Source of the DNA: Prunella strophiata
Taxonomy: Eukaryota > Chordata > Aves > Passeriformes > Prunellidae
Reading direction: 5' to 3'
DNA: 64,000 nucleotides
Assembly (NCBI GenBank): GCA_036583965.1
Contig: JAZBQD010000007.1
Location: forward strand, 992,001-1,056,000
Below the pieces are notes generated by a model. The model searched no databases, was not told the origin of the DNA, and saw only the letters and a program-made list of their open reading frames with translations. Below, one piece after another: positions 10,561-21,480 of this stretch. The first letter of the stretch is position 1, and every line of letters starts with the position of its first letter. Made by a program: the position numbers and the translations under genes.

Positions 10561-11275
10561 TCCTGCCCATGGATGCAGCTCAGGACAGGGAGGGATTCTG
10601 GCCAGCTCATGCCCATGGATCCCATATATAAACCCTATAAATATCAGACGCATGAATGATATCACAAGACACCGGCTCAAGCGAGTTTTTCCAATAATTT
10701 CATTGGGGGAAAAAAATTTAAAAAAACCAAAACCCTCATGCCATAAAAATTAACCACATTTCTCAGATGCTGCTTTAATTGATTCCGTGCCTTGGCCTGC
10801 ACCGCTCCTAGGACAAATTATAGGCAGGAGAGGAACCTGAAAGAATCAATGGAACGCCTGTCATTAATTGTGACGGAAATCCCGGAGCGCTCGGGGTGAT
10901 TCTCCTCCGCTCCCCGGCTGTTTTACGTCACCCCAAAATGTGCAGTGCCCACCTCCCTGGTGGGGCCACGAGGTAAAGAACCAATCCATGGGCTCCCAGC
11001 TGACCAGGAATTGGGGCTGGAGCTGTTCTGTGTAGCCTCCAGCCCCATTCCCAGCTGTCCTCCAGGTGCTTTCCCAGAAATCCCTCTGTCCTGGAAAGTC
11101 TGGAGATGAAAGAATCTCCCGGGCTGTAATCACAGTGCCCAGCCCCAGGAATTCCAAAATTGTCCTAAATGCGGAGGAAAACAATTATAGCAATTGGGCT
11201 GCTGATGTACTTCCCAAATTTGTCCCGTGACTAAGGGCAGCTCTCGGGGAACTGCTCCGACCTCCACAATGGGAA

Positions 11276-11344
11276 TATAAAAATGCTCCCAACCCCAGTG
11301 CTCCTCACACGGCTCATCTTGGTTTGCTCTTCCCACTGAACTCG
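11276..11344 (+). promoter_or_regulatory. TATA box and non-coding exon 1, Cys-rich gene
   Basis: TATAAAAA lies at 11276-11283 and the donor GTAAGT at 11345. The intron runs 11345-12368 and contains a CR1 3' end plus a degenerate GATTCTGG tail expansion. Confidence 0.75.
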
Positions 11345-12029
11345 GTAAGTCCAGATCCCTGTTCTCCTGGAGAATCCTTGAATTTGGGGGGAAATCCTTT
11401 GCTCACAGCTGTTTTCTCCTGGATGCTTTTAATCTGGGGGGCATTGACCCATGGACATTTCCATGGAGTGGGAAAGATGGGAAGCTGAGTTTAATCTGGG
11501 GGACATTCCCTTGTCTTTGGAACAGTGGGAAGCTGAGTTAGAAGTTCTGGGTTTCTTTTTTTCCTGTGGTGACACCTGGAATTTTCAGGCCCAGGCAGAG
11601 TGGTTGTGCAAGGAGGAAATGGCTCTTTGTGGTGGGATGTTGCAATGGGGAATATGGAAAAGTCCCAGGAATTGTTTTTGTCGCTCTGGAGTCCCTGGGG
11701 CAGCTCTGAGCTGCAGGGTTTAAACCTTCTCTGTCCAGCAGTGTCCTTGCTAGAACTGGAACTAACAAAGCTGGTGTTGCCCAGGAGAAGGAATAGTTTA
11801 TGTGCCAAGATTAAAAGCAGACAGGGAGGCTGGAGACTTAATGAACTCCTTGAGTTGTGCGTTTCCAAGAACTCCAGAAAATGCCAGGAGGGATTCGAGT
11901 CAGACACTGGGACTCCTTCACTGAGATGGGATTTACATCAGCTGCCTGTCCCAGGAGCCTGGACACCAAACACTCACAAATCCCTTCTTCAGGAAGATTT
12001 TTTTTTTTCTTGGAAAGGGTTTTCAGGAT

Positions 12030-12240
12030 TTGGAAGGGAGGTTTGGAGTCCCCATCCCAAGGAAGGAGTGGATGTGGCACTCAGTGCTCTGGGCTGGGGT
12101 TGGACTGGGATCTTGGAGGTCTTTTCCAGCCCCAATGATCTTGGGATCCCTGGGGTTCTGGAATCCAGGGATTCTGGGCTTCTGGAATCCTGGGATTCTG
12201 GGGTTCTGGAATTCTAGGATCTTGGGATTTAGGGAATTTA
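12030..12240 (+). repeat. CR1 LINE 3' end with expanded degenerate tail
   Basis: Bases 12050-12150 carry the CR1 end (GTCCCCATCCC, GATGTGGCACTCAGTGCTCTG, GGTCTTTTCCAGCC). Bases 12150-12240 are a degenerate roughly 10-base array around GGGATTCTGG, probably an expanded CR1 tail. It lies in the intron of the Cys-rich gene. Confidence 0.75.
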
Positions 12241-12394
12241 GGACATGAAATCCCACACAAACCTGAGGAAATGTCAATCAACATTTCCACCCAACCGCAC
12301 CTCACCCACACCACGACTCTGCCCCTACAAACCATTTTTCTCCCCCTTTTTCTCCCACCCTGTCCCAGGTTCACCTCCACCCCTGCACCCCACG

Positions 12395-12619
12395 ATGTCC
12401 TGCTGCTACTACCCACGCTGCTACAGCCTGTGCTGCTCCCCCTGCTACCGCAGCTGCACCCGCACCTACAGCTGCAACCCCTGCATCTCCCGCACGCTGA
12501 GCTGCTGCCGCCGCTCCTACGGCAGCTGCTGCACCTCCCGGCGCTGCACCACCCGCTACTACTACCCCTCGTGCTGCTCCTACTCCTGCTGCTACCCCTG
12601 CTGCTACTCCTGCTGCTGA
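12395..12619 (+). CDS. Very cysteine-rich small EDC protein (EDCRP-like)
   Basis: A 74-residue protein with 22 cysteines (30%). The rest is almost only Ser, Tyr, Arg, Thr and Pro. Cys comes as CC pairs or C-x-x-C, giving units such as SPCYRSC, SCCRRSYGSCC and CCYPCCYSCC. This composition resembles avian EDCRP, a feather protein convergent with hair Cys-rich keratin-associated proteins. The role as a disulfide cross-linker of corneous filaments is inferred. The whole frame is in exon 2, starting 26 bases after the acceptor at 12367-12368. It lies between MTF genes, consistent with the EDCRP/EDMTF/beta-keratin grouping. No canonical AATAAA was seen nearby; AATAAG at 12958 is the closest. The identity with EDCRP rests on composition, not on a motif. 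Confidence 0.82.
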   Translation: MSCCYYPRCYSLCCSPCYRSCTRTYSCNPCISRTLSCCRRSYGSCCTSRRCTTRYYYPSCCSYSCCYPCCYSCC

Positions 12620-13324
12620 TCCCACGAGAAAATCCCCACAAACGGACCCACACCCATGGAAGACGAACGGATGAGCCCGCTGTTGATGTTTGCACAAGTG
12701 CAGAGCCACCACGGTGAAGTCACCACGAGCCGGGGCTTTGCTGTGCTCTGAAACCTCTTGGAATTTCTGATTTTGTTGTTCTCTCTGTCTCCTTCTTCTT
12801 GCCTTTCTCAACTCTCCTGATATTCTGCATTTAAACCCTCCCACAGCCCCTTCAGCAACGGGAGGGGCGATCTGCAATTCATGTGAAACTTCTCAGAGTT
12901 GCTGCAATGGGGCTGGAGGACCTCTGTGAAATTAGATTTGGTGTCATCTGCATTTTCAATAAGCACTTCCAGCACAGCACTGCAGCCCTGGGTGAGGGAG
13001 CATTACGGCTGTCTCGCCTTTGATCTGCATTTACAAGGACCTGAAGGATGAACAACACAACTTCAGCAAAAAGGAATGTTCTGGAGAACAGTGACTCATC
13101 TCCCAGAGCTGCCTCCAGCATCCCAAAACTATAATCTTTCTGTATCTGTGCCAGCTTTTTTTCTTCTTCTATTAAATACTTTCTGCATTTGAAAAAAAGC
13201 CTCTGGAGATCCAGTTGTTTTCTTGCCTGTGTCCTTGGTTTGGGTGGATATTCTGGGAGCTGTGGAATTCTGAAGGGACTTCTGTCCTCGAATCCTATGT
13301 CCAGCTCCAGGCTCCTCATGGCAA

Positions 13325-13605
13325 GGGGACACTGAGGGGCTGGAGAATGTCCAGGGATGGGAAAAGGGCTGGAGCAGCTGGAAAAGGGAGTGGAGAATCC
13401 TGAGGGAGGCTCAGCCTGAAGAAAAGGGGATCCAGGGGGAATTTCAGGCTCTTCCAGGGGGGATTTGGGATCTGATCCCAGGGAATGGGACAGGACAAGA
13501 GGGAACGGCCTCGAGCTGAGCCAGCGGAGGCTCAGGTTGGACATGAGGAGAAATTTCCTCCTGGTCAGGTCTTGGAAGGGGCTGCCCAGGAGGAATGAGG
13601 ACATT
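13325..13605 (+). repeat. CR1 LINE fragment
   Basis: It has the CR1 blocks GAGAATCCTGAGGGAG, CTCAGCCTG and GACATGAGGAGAAATTTC. It pairs in inverted orientation with the copy at 13835-14095. Confidence 0.8.
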
Positions 13606-13655
13606 TCAATTGTTTTTTTTGTCTTTAGGACTAATTTGTCTTTTTTCCCCCACTT

Positions 13656-13671
13656 CCCCCCCCCCCCCCCC
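13656..13671 (+). repeat. Poly-C tract (16 C)
   Basis: An uninterrupted run of C after CACTT. The exact length may be unreliable in the sequence. Confidence 0.9.
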
Positions 13672-13834
13672 ATTTTCTGGCTTTTAGTCCTTGGATTTAG
13701 TGTGTTATTGTAACTGCACCTGTAGAAACTTATTTTATTCAGCTCAAATGGATTTTCTTCTGTTCTGTGTGGAAGATCAATGGGGGTGGTTGCAGTTTTC
13801 CAGGCCAATATCCACACAAGCAAATCCACCACCA

Positions 13835-14095
13835 TTCTCTCTTGTCCTGTCCCTGTTCCCTGGGATCAGATCTCAAAATTCTCCCTAGAAGAGCCCAGAA
13901 TTTCCCCTGGATCCCCCTTTTCTTCAGGCTGAGACTCCCCAGCTCCCTCAGGACTATCCATTCCCTTTTCCAGCTGCTCCAGCTCTGTTCCCATATCTGG
14001 ACACACTCCTGCCCCTCAATGTCCATCTTGGCATGAGAGGCCTGGAACTGGACACAGGATTGAGGTCCAACCTCACCAGTGTTATCTTTGACATC
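13835..14095 (-). repeat. CR1 LINE fragment
   Basis: Reverse orientation of the same CR1 segment as 13325-13605 (TTCAGGCTGAGACTCC, CTGGACACACTCC, GGCCTGGAACTGGACACAGG). Confidence 0.8.
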
Positions 14096-14167
14096 TCCAG
14101 TCCTTAAGCTCACAAAGTTCATAATTTTGTCTCCCAATCCTTTTGCTACAAAGGATTTCATATTTGT

Positions 14168-14280
14168 GTGACATCCGCCTAATTTCTGGTGTTAATTTGA
14201 ATTTAAAATAAGCTTAAAAAAGAGCAAACAGGATGCTGAGGCTTTCTCAGGATTTTGGATACCAAAGACTTCAAGCTTCT
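14168..14280 (+). repeat. Direct repeat, copy 1
   Basis: About 110 bases, from GCCTAATTTCTGG through AGGATGCTGAGGC to TACCAAAG, repeated in direct orientation at 16748-16855. It is not a repeat family I recognise. Confidence 0.75.
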
Positions 14281-14340
14281 TTGAGAAACTTAAAGGACAA
14301 ATAAACCCAGAAATGCTGAATTAATGCAGAAAAAAAGATC

Positions 14341-14346
14341 TTTAAT
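14341..14346 (-). terminator. Polyadenylation signal ATTAAA, MTF gene 3
   Basis: Reads ATTAAA on the minus strand, about 350 bases past the stop of the long MTF gene. Confidence 0.7.
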
Positions 14347-14698
14347 AGGAATGAAAGGCAGAGATAACTTTAAAGGGATACAGAATGAAAAGACCACACT
14401 CCCAAAGTCACATGACACCCACATCATCCAGTCAGAGGGAACATTTTGTACAGCACAGCCAAAAACACGGAGTTTGGGTTGCTTGGAGGGTTGAGGAGAA
14501 GGTCTGGGTCGAGAGGAGAGTTGGGGCAGCGGGATGAAGGCGAATCACCGCCAGCCCTTCAGCAGCAGCGCAGAGCTCTCGGACCACCCAGGCCATGCCT
14601 CTTGTCCCCAAAACTCTGCCCAGCCACAGTCTCCACTGCCGGACTCTCCACCAATCCCACCAAACCCGGGCTGGGTTTCGGGGTGGCTCCCTCCAGCT

Positions 14699-15065
14699 TT
14701 AGCAGCTGTAGCAGCCCCCGTAGCCGAACCTTTGGCCGTAGCGGGAGCTGAAGGGGTACCCGTAGCGGCCGGAGTAGATCCCGGGGTATCCATAGCAGTC
14801 CCCAGAGCCGTAGAAGCCCCGGTAGCCCCCGTAGAGCCCCCCGGAGCCGTAGCAGTCCCCGGAGCCGAAGATGCCCCGGTAGCCGTACAAGCTGCCGTAG
14901 CCGTAGCGGTCCCCGAAGCCGTAGAGGCCGCGGGAGCCGTAGAGGCTCCCGTAGCCCCGGTAGCCGCAGGGGCTGCCGCAAGTCGTAGCCCCGGTAGCCG
15001 TAGAGGCTCCCGTAGTTGCAGGAGGAGTAGCAGTCGTCTTCGCACTGGCCTTGGAGGAAAGTCAT
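14699..15065 (-). CDS. Long EDMTF-type Tyr/Gly-rich protein, frameshifted as sequenced
   Basis: It starts MTFLQGQCEDDCYSSC, the EDMTF motif, and continues in Tyr/Gly-rich units (GSLYGYRG, FGSGDCYG, YGGYRGFYG) ending FGYGGCYSC. The length would be 121 residues. One extra base at 14980-14981 breaks the frame after about residue 29. Where the sister genes read GACTGCGGC, this one has an extra T (minus strand). Past the break, 92 codons stay open in the shifted frame with the family composition and end at TAA. The unshifted frame gives an Arg/Leu-rich tail and a 168-residue product. Exon 2 begins at 15087, 22 bases before the ATG. The frameshift may be a sequencing error or a recent loss. The predicted role is a feather or scale corneous protein, like its relatives. 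Confidence 0.8.
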
Positions 15066-15910
15066 CTTTGGGAGATGGAGGTAAAACCTGCAACGGGGAG
15101 GAAAGGAATAGTAAATACTCCAAGGAGTAGCAGCAACCTCAGAGCCTGAAATCTTCCTCACCAGTCCCGTGAGAACAAGGGCAGAGGAAAAATTATGATC
15201 TCAGCTCCTCCTTGCACCACATTTGTATAATCTGCTCATCTACCCAATACCTTTAACTTATTTTATATTCTATATTAATGTAGATTCAATATATTCATAT
15301 TAAACTATTTCTGTATTCCTGGGATTGATGGAACCCCTGATGGAATCAGTGGCCACAGATCAAAACCTTTCTGCTGCTTCAGGGTTTTTTCTGAGAGAAC
15401 CTGGTTAGGAATTAGCAACCCAAATTTTCTTTTAGGATATCAGCTTTTCATGTAGCTCTGCATTCCTGATTCCATCAGGAAAGTCTTCCCAGAATTTTTC
15501 CTGTGATAACACCCTTCAGGTTTTGGGTCCATCACTCTAAGACCCATTTCCACCCATTTTAATTTGCACCTGGAAATGCTAAGAGCCCACAGAAGAAACC
15601 ACAGAGCATGGACACACATGAGAACATCTGTGCAGTCAGACAGACCCAAAATCCCTCTTAAAATAGGAGATTTAAGGAAAAACCCACCAAGAGTCATGGT
15701 GGGGAAACCCTATCCTACCTCTGCTTTTCTGAAAATCCCTTATCAGGGAACCCAGGTACCAACAGGACCAGGAAAGTTCCACCTGCAGCTTTAAAACTTG
15801 AACCAGTTAAAAGGAACAGCAAATCATGACAGTGCAGAGGAGCCACAACCCCAACAGAAATTCTGAAAGGAAAATTCCCAGTCCAGCAGGAGAAAGGAAG
15901 AAAAGCTTAC

Positions 15911-15976
15911 CGAGTTCACCGGGAGGAGAAGGCAGGAGAACTGATGAGGAGCCCTGAGCTCCGAGCCCTTTTTATA
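15911..15976 (-). promoter_or_regulatory. TATA box and non-coding exon 1, MTF gene 3
   Basis: The minus strand reads GTATAAAAAGG around 15976-15968. Exon 1 ends at 15911, with donor GTAAGC (15910-15905). The intron runs 15910 to 15088. Confidence 0.8.
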
Positions 15977-15989
15977 CTCCAGCTTTGCC

Positions 15990-17500
15990 CTCCTGGCTTA
16001 TCTCAGACGCCCTGTGGATTCAAAAGGTTTGGAACCTTACTGGTTGGCAAACAAATTTGCCTGTACACGTCATATCTTCAATTAATGTAATTTTCCTCAT
16101 TGTTTGGGATTATTAGTGTGTTCCCGTATGTCCCACATATTACAGGTTTCTTTCATCTTAACATTTTCTGGGCCAGCAACATTCCTGATACCATTTTATT
16201 GCCTCCATTGTCAAATCTGAAGTATTTTTTTGTATTATAGAAAAGCTGTTTCTGATTTCTCAAGGTCGTTGGAGAGAGACAAATTTTCAGTAAAAAAAGG
16301 AAAACTTTCTCCCATGTTTGAAAGTATTTGTGTTCAGTAGGAAGATGCACCACAGAGTTTTATTTAAAGGAAATGTAAATGTAGGGATTTTACATTAAAC
16401 CTCATCAACTTCAGGAAAAAGGAACAGAACTATAAATAAATCTTAATTCCAAAGTGCTCCTGAATCAAAGCCATGCTGCTGCAGGAGCAGGAAGAATGTT
16501 TTTAACAAAAATCCAACTGCATTTTTTGCAGTGTCATTCACTGGAGGGTTTGACCCCAGTTCAGCAGAGCAAAGTGGAGAATTCAAGCCTCAACTTGATC
16601 TGGAAATAAAGAAATTATGAGGATTAGCACTAAAAGAGCATTAAATGAGCACTGAAAGAACTTTGCTGGTATTTTTTTCCACAAAGAATCACTGCATGTA
16701 GAAGTTGCGATAGGGAGGAACTCTGGAGTTTAGGGCAGAGCTCCTTGGGTGACCTTCACCTAATTTCTGGCATTAATTTGAATATAAAATAAGCGTAATA
16801 ATGAGCAAGCAGGATGCTGAGGCTTCCTCCGAATTTTGAATACCAAAGCACTTCATAAACACTCATTAATGTTTTCAATTTGCAAAGTGTTGCTGGATTT
16901 AAATATTAATAGTTTGCCACCAAAAGACACCTCCAGATTTAATAATATGGTCACTCCTCAAGGTCTCTGCTTCCTGAGCCATATTAAGGTGATGCTCCTC
17001 CATGAAAATCAAAAAGTATCCCAAAAAAATCACTTAAAATAGGAATGAATATTTGGGAACGCCCACAAGGTGGTTGGAAAATGTCTTTGGGTTGTTGTTG
17101 GAGAAGCTGGGATACAAACCCAGTGGGAGACCTCCATCAGGAAGGTCACGGAGATGCTGAGTGGAGGCTCTTCAATCCTCAGCACACCAACGCAAAATCT
17201 CTCGCTTTGTCCTCCGCGAGCGGCACCGGAGGCGCCAAAGCCAAGCCAATGGACCACCTACGAGGCCACTGCCTTAATAATCTGAATATTTCCCCAAATA
17301 AATATCTCCCCAAATTAATAAATATCTCCTTGAGTATCTCCCTGTTTGGCCACAAGGAATTCAGGGCAATTTCCCTAGAAACGCTTTAAGATTAAAGAAA
17401 TTCTGAAGGGTTTAAGTTGGCGCCGCGACGCCAAGCACAGAAAATATGGAAATGGTTGTGACGTAGGTTGGAGGAATAAAGAGTTGGATGACACACTTTG
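15990..17500. other. Intergenic AT-rich DNA with one direct repeat
   Basis: No gene seen. It holds the second copy of the roughly 110-base direct repeat at 16748-16855. The frame at 17045-17389 has no family features. Confidence 0.5.
16748..16855 (+). repeat. Direct repeat, copy 2
   Basis: Copy of 14168-14280 with shared CCTAATTTCTGG and AGGATGCTGAGGC, and TACCAAAG at its end. Confidence 0.75.
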
Positions 17501-17505
17501 GAAGG

Positions 17506-17583
17506 TATAAGAATGGGCCCCCAACTCCGAAAAGTCCTCTGCTCCTCTTGACTTCTCCTCTCAATTTCTCTCCGTGAAGCAGA
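17506..17583 (+). promoter_or_regulatory. Probable TATA box and exon 1 of the unrecognised gene
   Basis: TATAAGAA lies at 17506-17513 and is followed by a pyrimidine-rich exon 1. The donor is unclear; GTCTGT at 17584 is the best candidate but weak. The acceptor is AG at 18245-18246. Confidence 0.5.
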
Positions 17584-18266
17584 GGTCTGTACTGGCTCTA
17601 CTCTCCTGAGCATGTGTTTCTACAAATATTTCTTTATTAGTAAATTTATATGTAAAAATATTAATATGGATACGAATATGAATATATATTAAATGTATAG
17701 TGCTTATTTATTTATGAATCTATATTAAATGTATAGTGTGTCTGCATATATTTATATAACATATAAATACAAACCTGTGTCTATGTGCAGGAAATTTCTT
17801 GTTATTTTAGAGCCACCGCCAAGCAAATTCCCTGCAATCTCAAGAAATTGCTCCACTCAAAACTTTTTTCTCTTCTTTCTTGTGCTTTTTTAATATTAGG
17901 CTTTAAAGCATTGAAAACTGTAAATTTGCTACCCCAATCTTGTAGTTAAAAGTCATTTTCAGTTCTGGGTTATATTTATTGTGTTTTTCTTTCATTTATT
18001 ACATTCCTCTGATTTCTGGGGCAGGAAAAGCTCAGCTCTCAGCTGGCAAAACCCTCATTCGCTACGTTTAGTCAGCAGTTTCCAAAAGTTGACAGGGGAA
18101 AAAAGCTAAGTTGTTTCGGATTGAGGAGATTACAAAAATAAACAAGTTAATTAAGAGGGTGAAACCCATGCGCAGGAGGGACCGAGTCGGAGCCTTTGCT
18201 CTGCCCTCAGCAGCCCATAAATTTTGTTTCTGGGTGTGTGTTCCAGGCTCTCCAAATCAACAAGGG

Positions 18267-18620
18267 ATGAATTCCTTCAAGGAGTGCTGTGACAATGCAT
18301 GCTTCACCCAGGCTGGCAATGACAACTTCGGTGGCTTTGGCAGCTCCAATTTCCGGCCCAGGCGTTCCTTCAGCTTCTGCCGGGACCAGTGCCAAGACGT
18401 GCCCCCGTCTGGTTTCAGGAACATCGGGAACTTCTTCCACCCCTCTGGGAACATCCGTGGGACAGTCTATGCCAACCTCAACGGGGACATTGTTGGGAAG
18501 CTCTCGGGGAGGATCGAGGGGCTCCCCGGGCTCCTGGGTTGTGTGGGTAACTTGGGTAACTTTGGAAACCTGGGATTAAGTCTCCCCTTCTCTGTTCAGT
18601 TTGGGGACAGAACCCTCTGA
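18267..18620 (+). CDS. Unrecognised 117-residue EDC-type protein (MNSFKECC start)
   Basis: I do not recognise this protein. It starts MNSFKECCDNACF and has Cys at 7, 8, 12, 38, 42 and 92. An Asn/Gly/Phe-rich part (18-56) includes RPRRSFSFCRDQC. At 61-85 there is a run of short alternating hydrophobic strands separated by Gly (GTVYANLNGDIVGKL, GRIEG). The end is GNLGNFGNLGLSLPF. It has the EDC architecture: an acceptor after a pyrimidine-rich tract, the ATG 21 bases later, one coding exon, and ATTAAA at 19173. It lies between an MTF gene and a beta-keratin, so a role in cornification is likely. The beta-prone centre could build filaments or aggregates, as in beta-keratins, but it lacks their core motif. 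The frame also extends upstream into the intron, which I discount. Confidence 0.75.
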   Translation: MNSFKECCDNACFTQAGNDNFGGFGSSNFRPRRSFSFCRDQCQDVPPSGFRNIGNFFHPSGNIRGTVYANLNGDIVGKLSGRIEGLPGLLGCVGNLGNFGNLGLSLPFSVQFGDRTL

Positions 18621-19172
18621 GCTGTTTCTAGAAGGAGTGGTGCCCTGGGGATAGAATGCAGGACACGGATTCATGGCTTTGGTTCCCGTGCTGATGAAAC
18701 GCCAAGCGCGTGCGCCTCCAACTCTAGGGGATGTGTGGGCGCCGGGCTGTGTAGGACACTCCATGTCTAACCCTATGAAGGATCTCCTGTCCCTCCAGCT
18801 GTCACTCTCAAAGGGCTGAGGCACATTTAGAGCACTTTGGTGCAGTAGAAAGAGACTTCTCGGTGTGAGAAAAACACTTTTAAGTTCATCCTGCAGCCAC
18901 TTTGTGTTGTCACAGTAGTGGGAGTTTCTACAACAAAATCCACTTTGTTCAACTCTGACCAAAGGTGACTTTTAGCAGAGCAGGTCCTGTTCTCTGGTCC
19001 TGCTGTGCCTCACCTGACAGTGAACATGAAAAAAGAAACACAATTGAACTGGCAAATTCCACCATTTCCACCAGGAAAAACATTGCCCACCGTCAGGAAC
19101 GCTCTGCTTGCCAAAGCCCCTTTTGTATCTCAGCCAACTTCTTCTTTCTGATCCTCACTGCTTCTCATTTCC

Positions 19173-19178
19173 ATTAAA
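19173..19178 (+). terminator. Polyadenylation signal ATTAAA, unrecognised gene
   Basis: About 550 bases after the stop. This is the first canonical-type signal found. Confidence 0.55.
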
Positions 19179-19687
19179 ATTGCTCTGGTTAGAAGCTTCA
19201 AATGCCTGCTCTGCTTTTGTCTGGGCACTTTAAAGGGACCCCCAGCCACCCTCAGGAGCCCTGCAATGAGAGGGCAGTCCAGACTCCGGATGTTAGGGAC
19301 TGTCACCACACCTCCATCTCAATGGCTCCTGCCCTGACTCATTTCCCCCAGAAGAAGGAGAAACCTTAACTAACCCTTGACCTTGGCTTTACCCAAATAT
19401 TTCACCAGAAAGAGGCTCCACTGATTTTGCCCCCAAAGAGGCTCCTGGAGCAAAGCTGGGGTTTGTGCTTGGGCAATGCATCACAAAAATGAGAGACTGA
19501 GGGGGAGTCTTGTGGTCGTCTAAGGCAGGAGATTGGTGATACTCGAGGTTAAAGACACCCAAGAGAAGAGACAAAAGGCAGCCAAGCCATGGCCAGCTGC
19601 TGGAGGGTTCAGCTCCTCTGCAGATGGAGCAGCCAGTTCTTCAGGGAGCTCCTGCCAGCCCCTGCCATGCCCCTGCAGGAGCACTGG

Positions 19688-19960
19688 TTTAGGTTTGGCA
19701 TGCTAAAGATGATTTAGGTCTAAAATATTAAAGATTATTTAGATTTAGAAAGCTAAAGATGATTTAGGTTTAGAATACTAAAGATGATTTAGATTTAGAG
19801 TGTTAAAAATTATTTAGGCTTCGAATACTAAAGGTTATTTAGATGTAGAATATTAAAAATTATGTTGGATTTGAATACTAAAGATGGTTTAGATGTAGAA
19901 TATTAAAAATTATTTAGGTTTTGAATACTAAAGACGATTCAGGTTTAGAATACTAATGAT
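19688..19960 (+). repeat. 25-bp minisatellite, about 11 units
   Basis: The unit is close to AAAGATGATTTAGGTTTAGA plus ATACT. Units ending AATACT and AATATT alternate over part of the array, suggesting a 50-base higher-order unit. Confidence 0.9.
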
Positions 19961-21300
19961 AGGTGGTTCAACAAGCAGAGCCCAGGCAGAGCTGCCTGGA
20001 TCCCCCATGAGCCCAGCTCTACATCAAAGAGCCCAGCAGGAGTCACAAATGTTATTGCAGCAGTGACTGTGAGGGGTCACCTCTGGGCTGATTTCCCTGA
20101 GACAGCCATGACCACCCCTCCTCTTGCCATGGTGGCCTCCTGCAGAAGCATTTCTGCGTTTCCCAGCTCTCAGATCAAAGTGGAGGAAAGGCTCAAGAAA
20201 ATAATTAAGGGAGGAGGTTGGAGAAGCCATTCCATGGGCAGAAAACCAGGGCCAGTCAGCAGAAACGCTGATCCTCCAGCCCAACATCCATTTCTTTCCA
20301 TCGTGTCGTTGATTTCCCCAGAACTTTGACCTGGAGCCAGTTCCAAGGAGCAGAGCTGAGCTCCAGAGCTCCATTTCCTAGTCTGGGTAGGAGCAGCCCC
20401 AGCCAAGAGCGAGGTCTGGTCTGATTCCTCAGAGCCCCAGTTTGAGCAGGACAGCCCCAGATGGGGGTGCCACAGGAAGGGGGGGTCAGGGAGGAGCTTC
20501 CCCCCAAGCAGAGCACGGCTCCAGTAAATCAGAACAGCCCTTTGAAGGTGGCAAAGCCTTTAAGAGAGGTTTTGCAACTGTTCTGCTGTCAGCAGTAAAA
20601 TGGGCTGGGTTCCCCCAGGGAAAGCATTAGGAAATGGTGGAGTCTCCCAACATGGTAAGCTCAGCTTATCTCCCTGAGACGTCTCTGGCACACAAAAGCT
20701 TCTCCTGCCTGCATGGAGAGTGGGGAAGGGCTTGGACAGCCTTGCACAGGAGGGGAGATGGAATAAAACTCAGGAAGCCAAAGATCTGGGTGAAATTCTG
20801 AATCCTTTGGTCCCACTTAACCTCCTGCCCAAGTTTGCCAGCACAGCACCATTTGTGATGTCCTTGCCTCCTGACGTCCCCCTTGGATCATTCCCAAAGC
20901 ACTTTCCCTGGGGACAGGACCCACAGGTGGTGATTTCCTGCCAGTCCCAGCCCTGTCACCCGCCGTCACCTCCCGCCACAACCCTGACCTGGAGCCACCT
21001 GGCTCCCACCTCACTTCCCCTTCCTGCTTTGAATGTCTCAGCTCTGAGGGCGTCCCTCTGCTCCAGGGATCCAGGGAACCTCCAGGATCTCCTCCTCTGC
21101 TGCAGGTCCTTCTGGAGACACTGGAGTGCCAAATTCCTCACCCCAGATGCTCCTGTCACAGGAGTCACCAAACAGGGACGGGACGTTTCCTCACCTGTTC
21201 ATTCCAGCTTGTCAGGAGAAGTCAGGAAGTGCCAGAACATCCTGGAATTGCAGCCCAGACCCCTCCAGGACCTCCCCAGCATCATCTGACAACACCAAAG
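19961..21300. other. Intergenic, nothing recognised
   Basis: Several frames are open here (for example 20720-21289) but show no repeats, start motif or exon signals of the EDC type. Confidence 0.5.
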
Positions 21301-21480
21301 TTCATTTTCCATGGAATATCTTGTGCCAGGGCCTCCCCATCCTCATGTGGAAGAACTCCTTCCCAATATCCAAGCTAAATTTCCCCTCTTTCAGTCTGAA
21401 CCAATTCCCCCCTTCCTGTCACTCCAGTTCCCGACCATCAGCTCCTCCACAGCTTCCTTGATCTCTTCCAGATCCTAAAC
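21300..21480 (-). repeat. CR1 LINE 3' fragment
   Basis: TGTGCCAGGGCCTCCCCATCCTC followed by TTTCCCCTCTTTCAGTCTGAACC is the reverse complement of CR1. Confidence 0.75.

Noticed and set aside
9947..10753. 268-codon plus-strand frame
   Set aside because: It overlaps a reverse CR1 3' fragment. The CR1 3' end is non-coding in this orientation.
12081..12877. Ser/Gly- and Ala/Gly-rich minus-strand frames opposite the Cys-rich gene
   Set aside because: They are antisense of TGC/TAC-rich coding DNA. The plus-strand gene has the exon signals.
18111..18266. In-frame upstream extension of the MNSFKECC protein
   Set aside because: It crosses the splice acceptor at 18245-18246 and lies in intron sequence.
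20720..21289. 189-codon plus-strand frame
   Set aside because: Composition and context look random. No TATA/exon 1, no repeats, and it runs toward a CR1 fragment.
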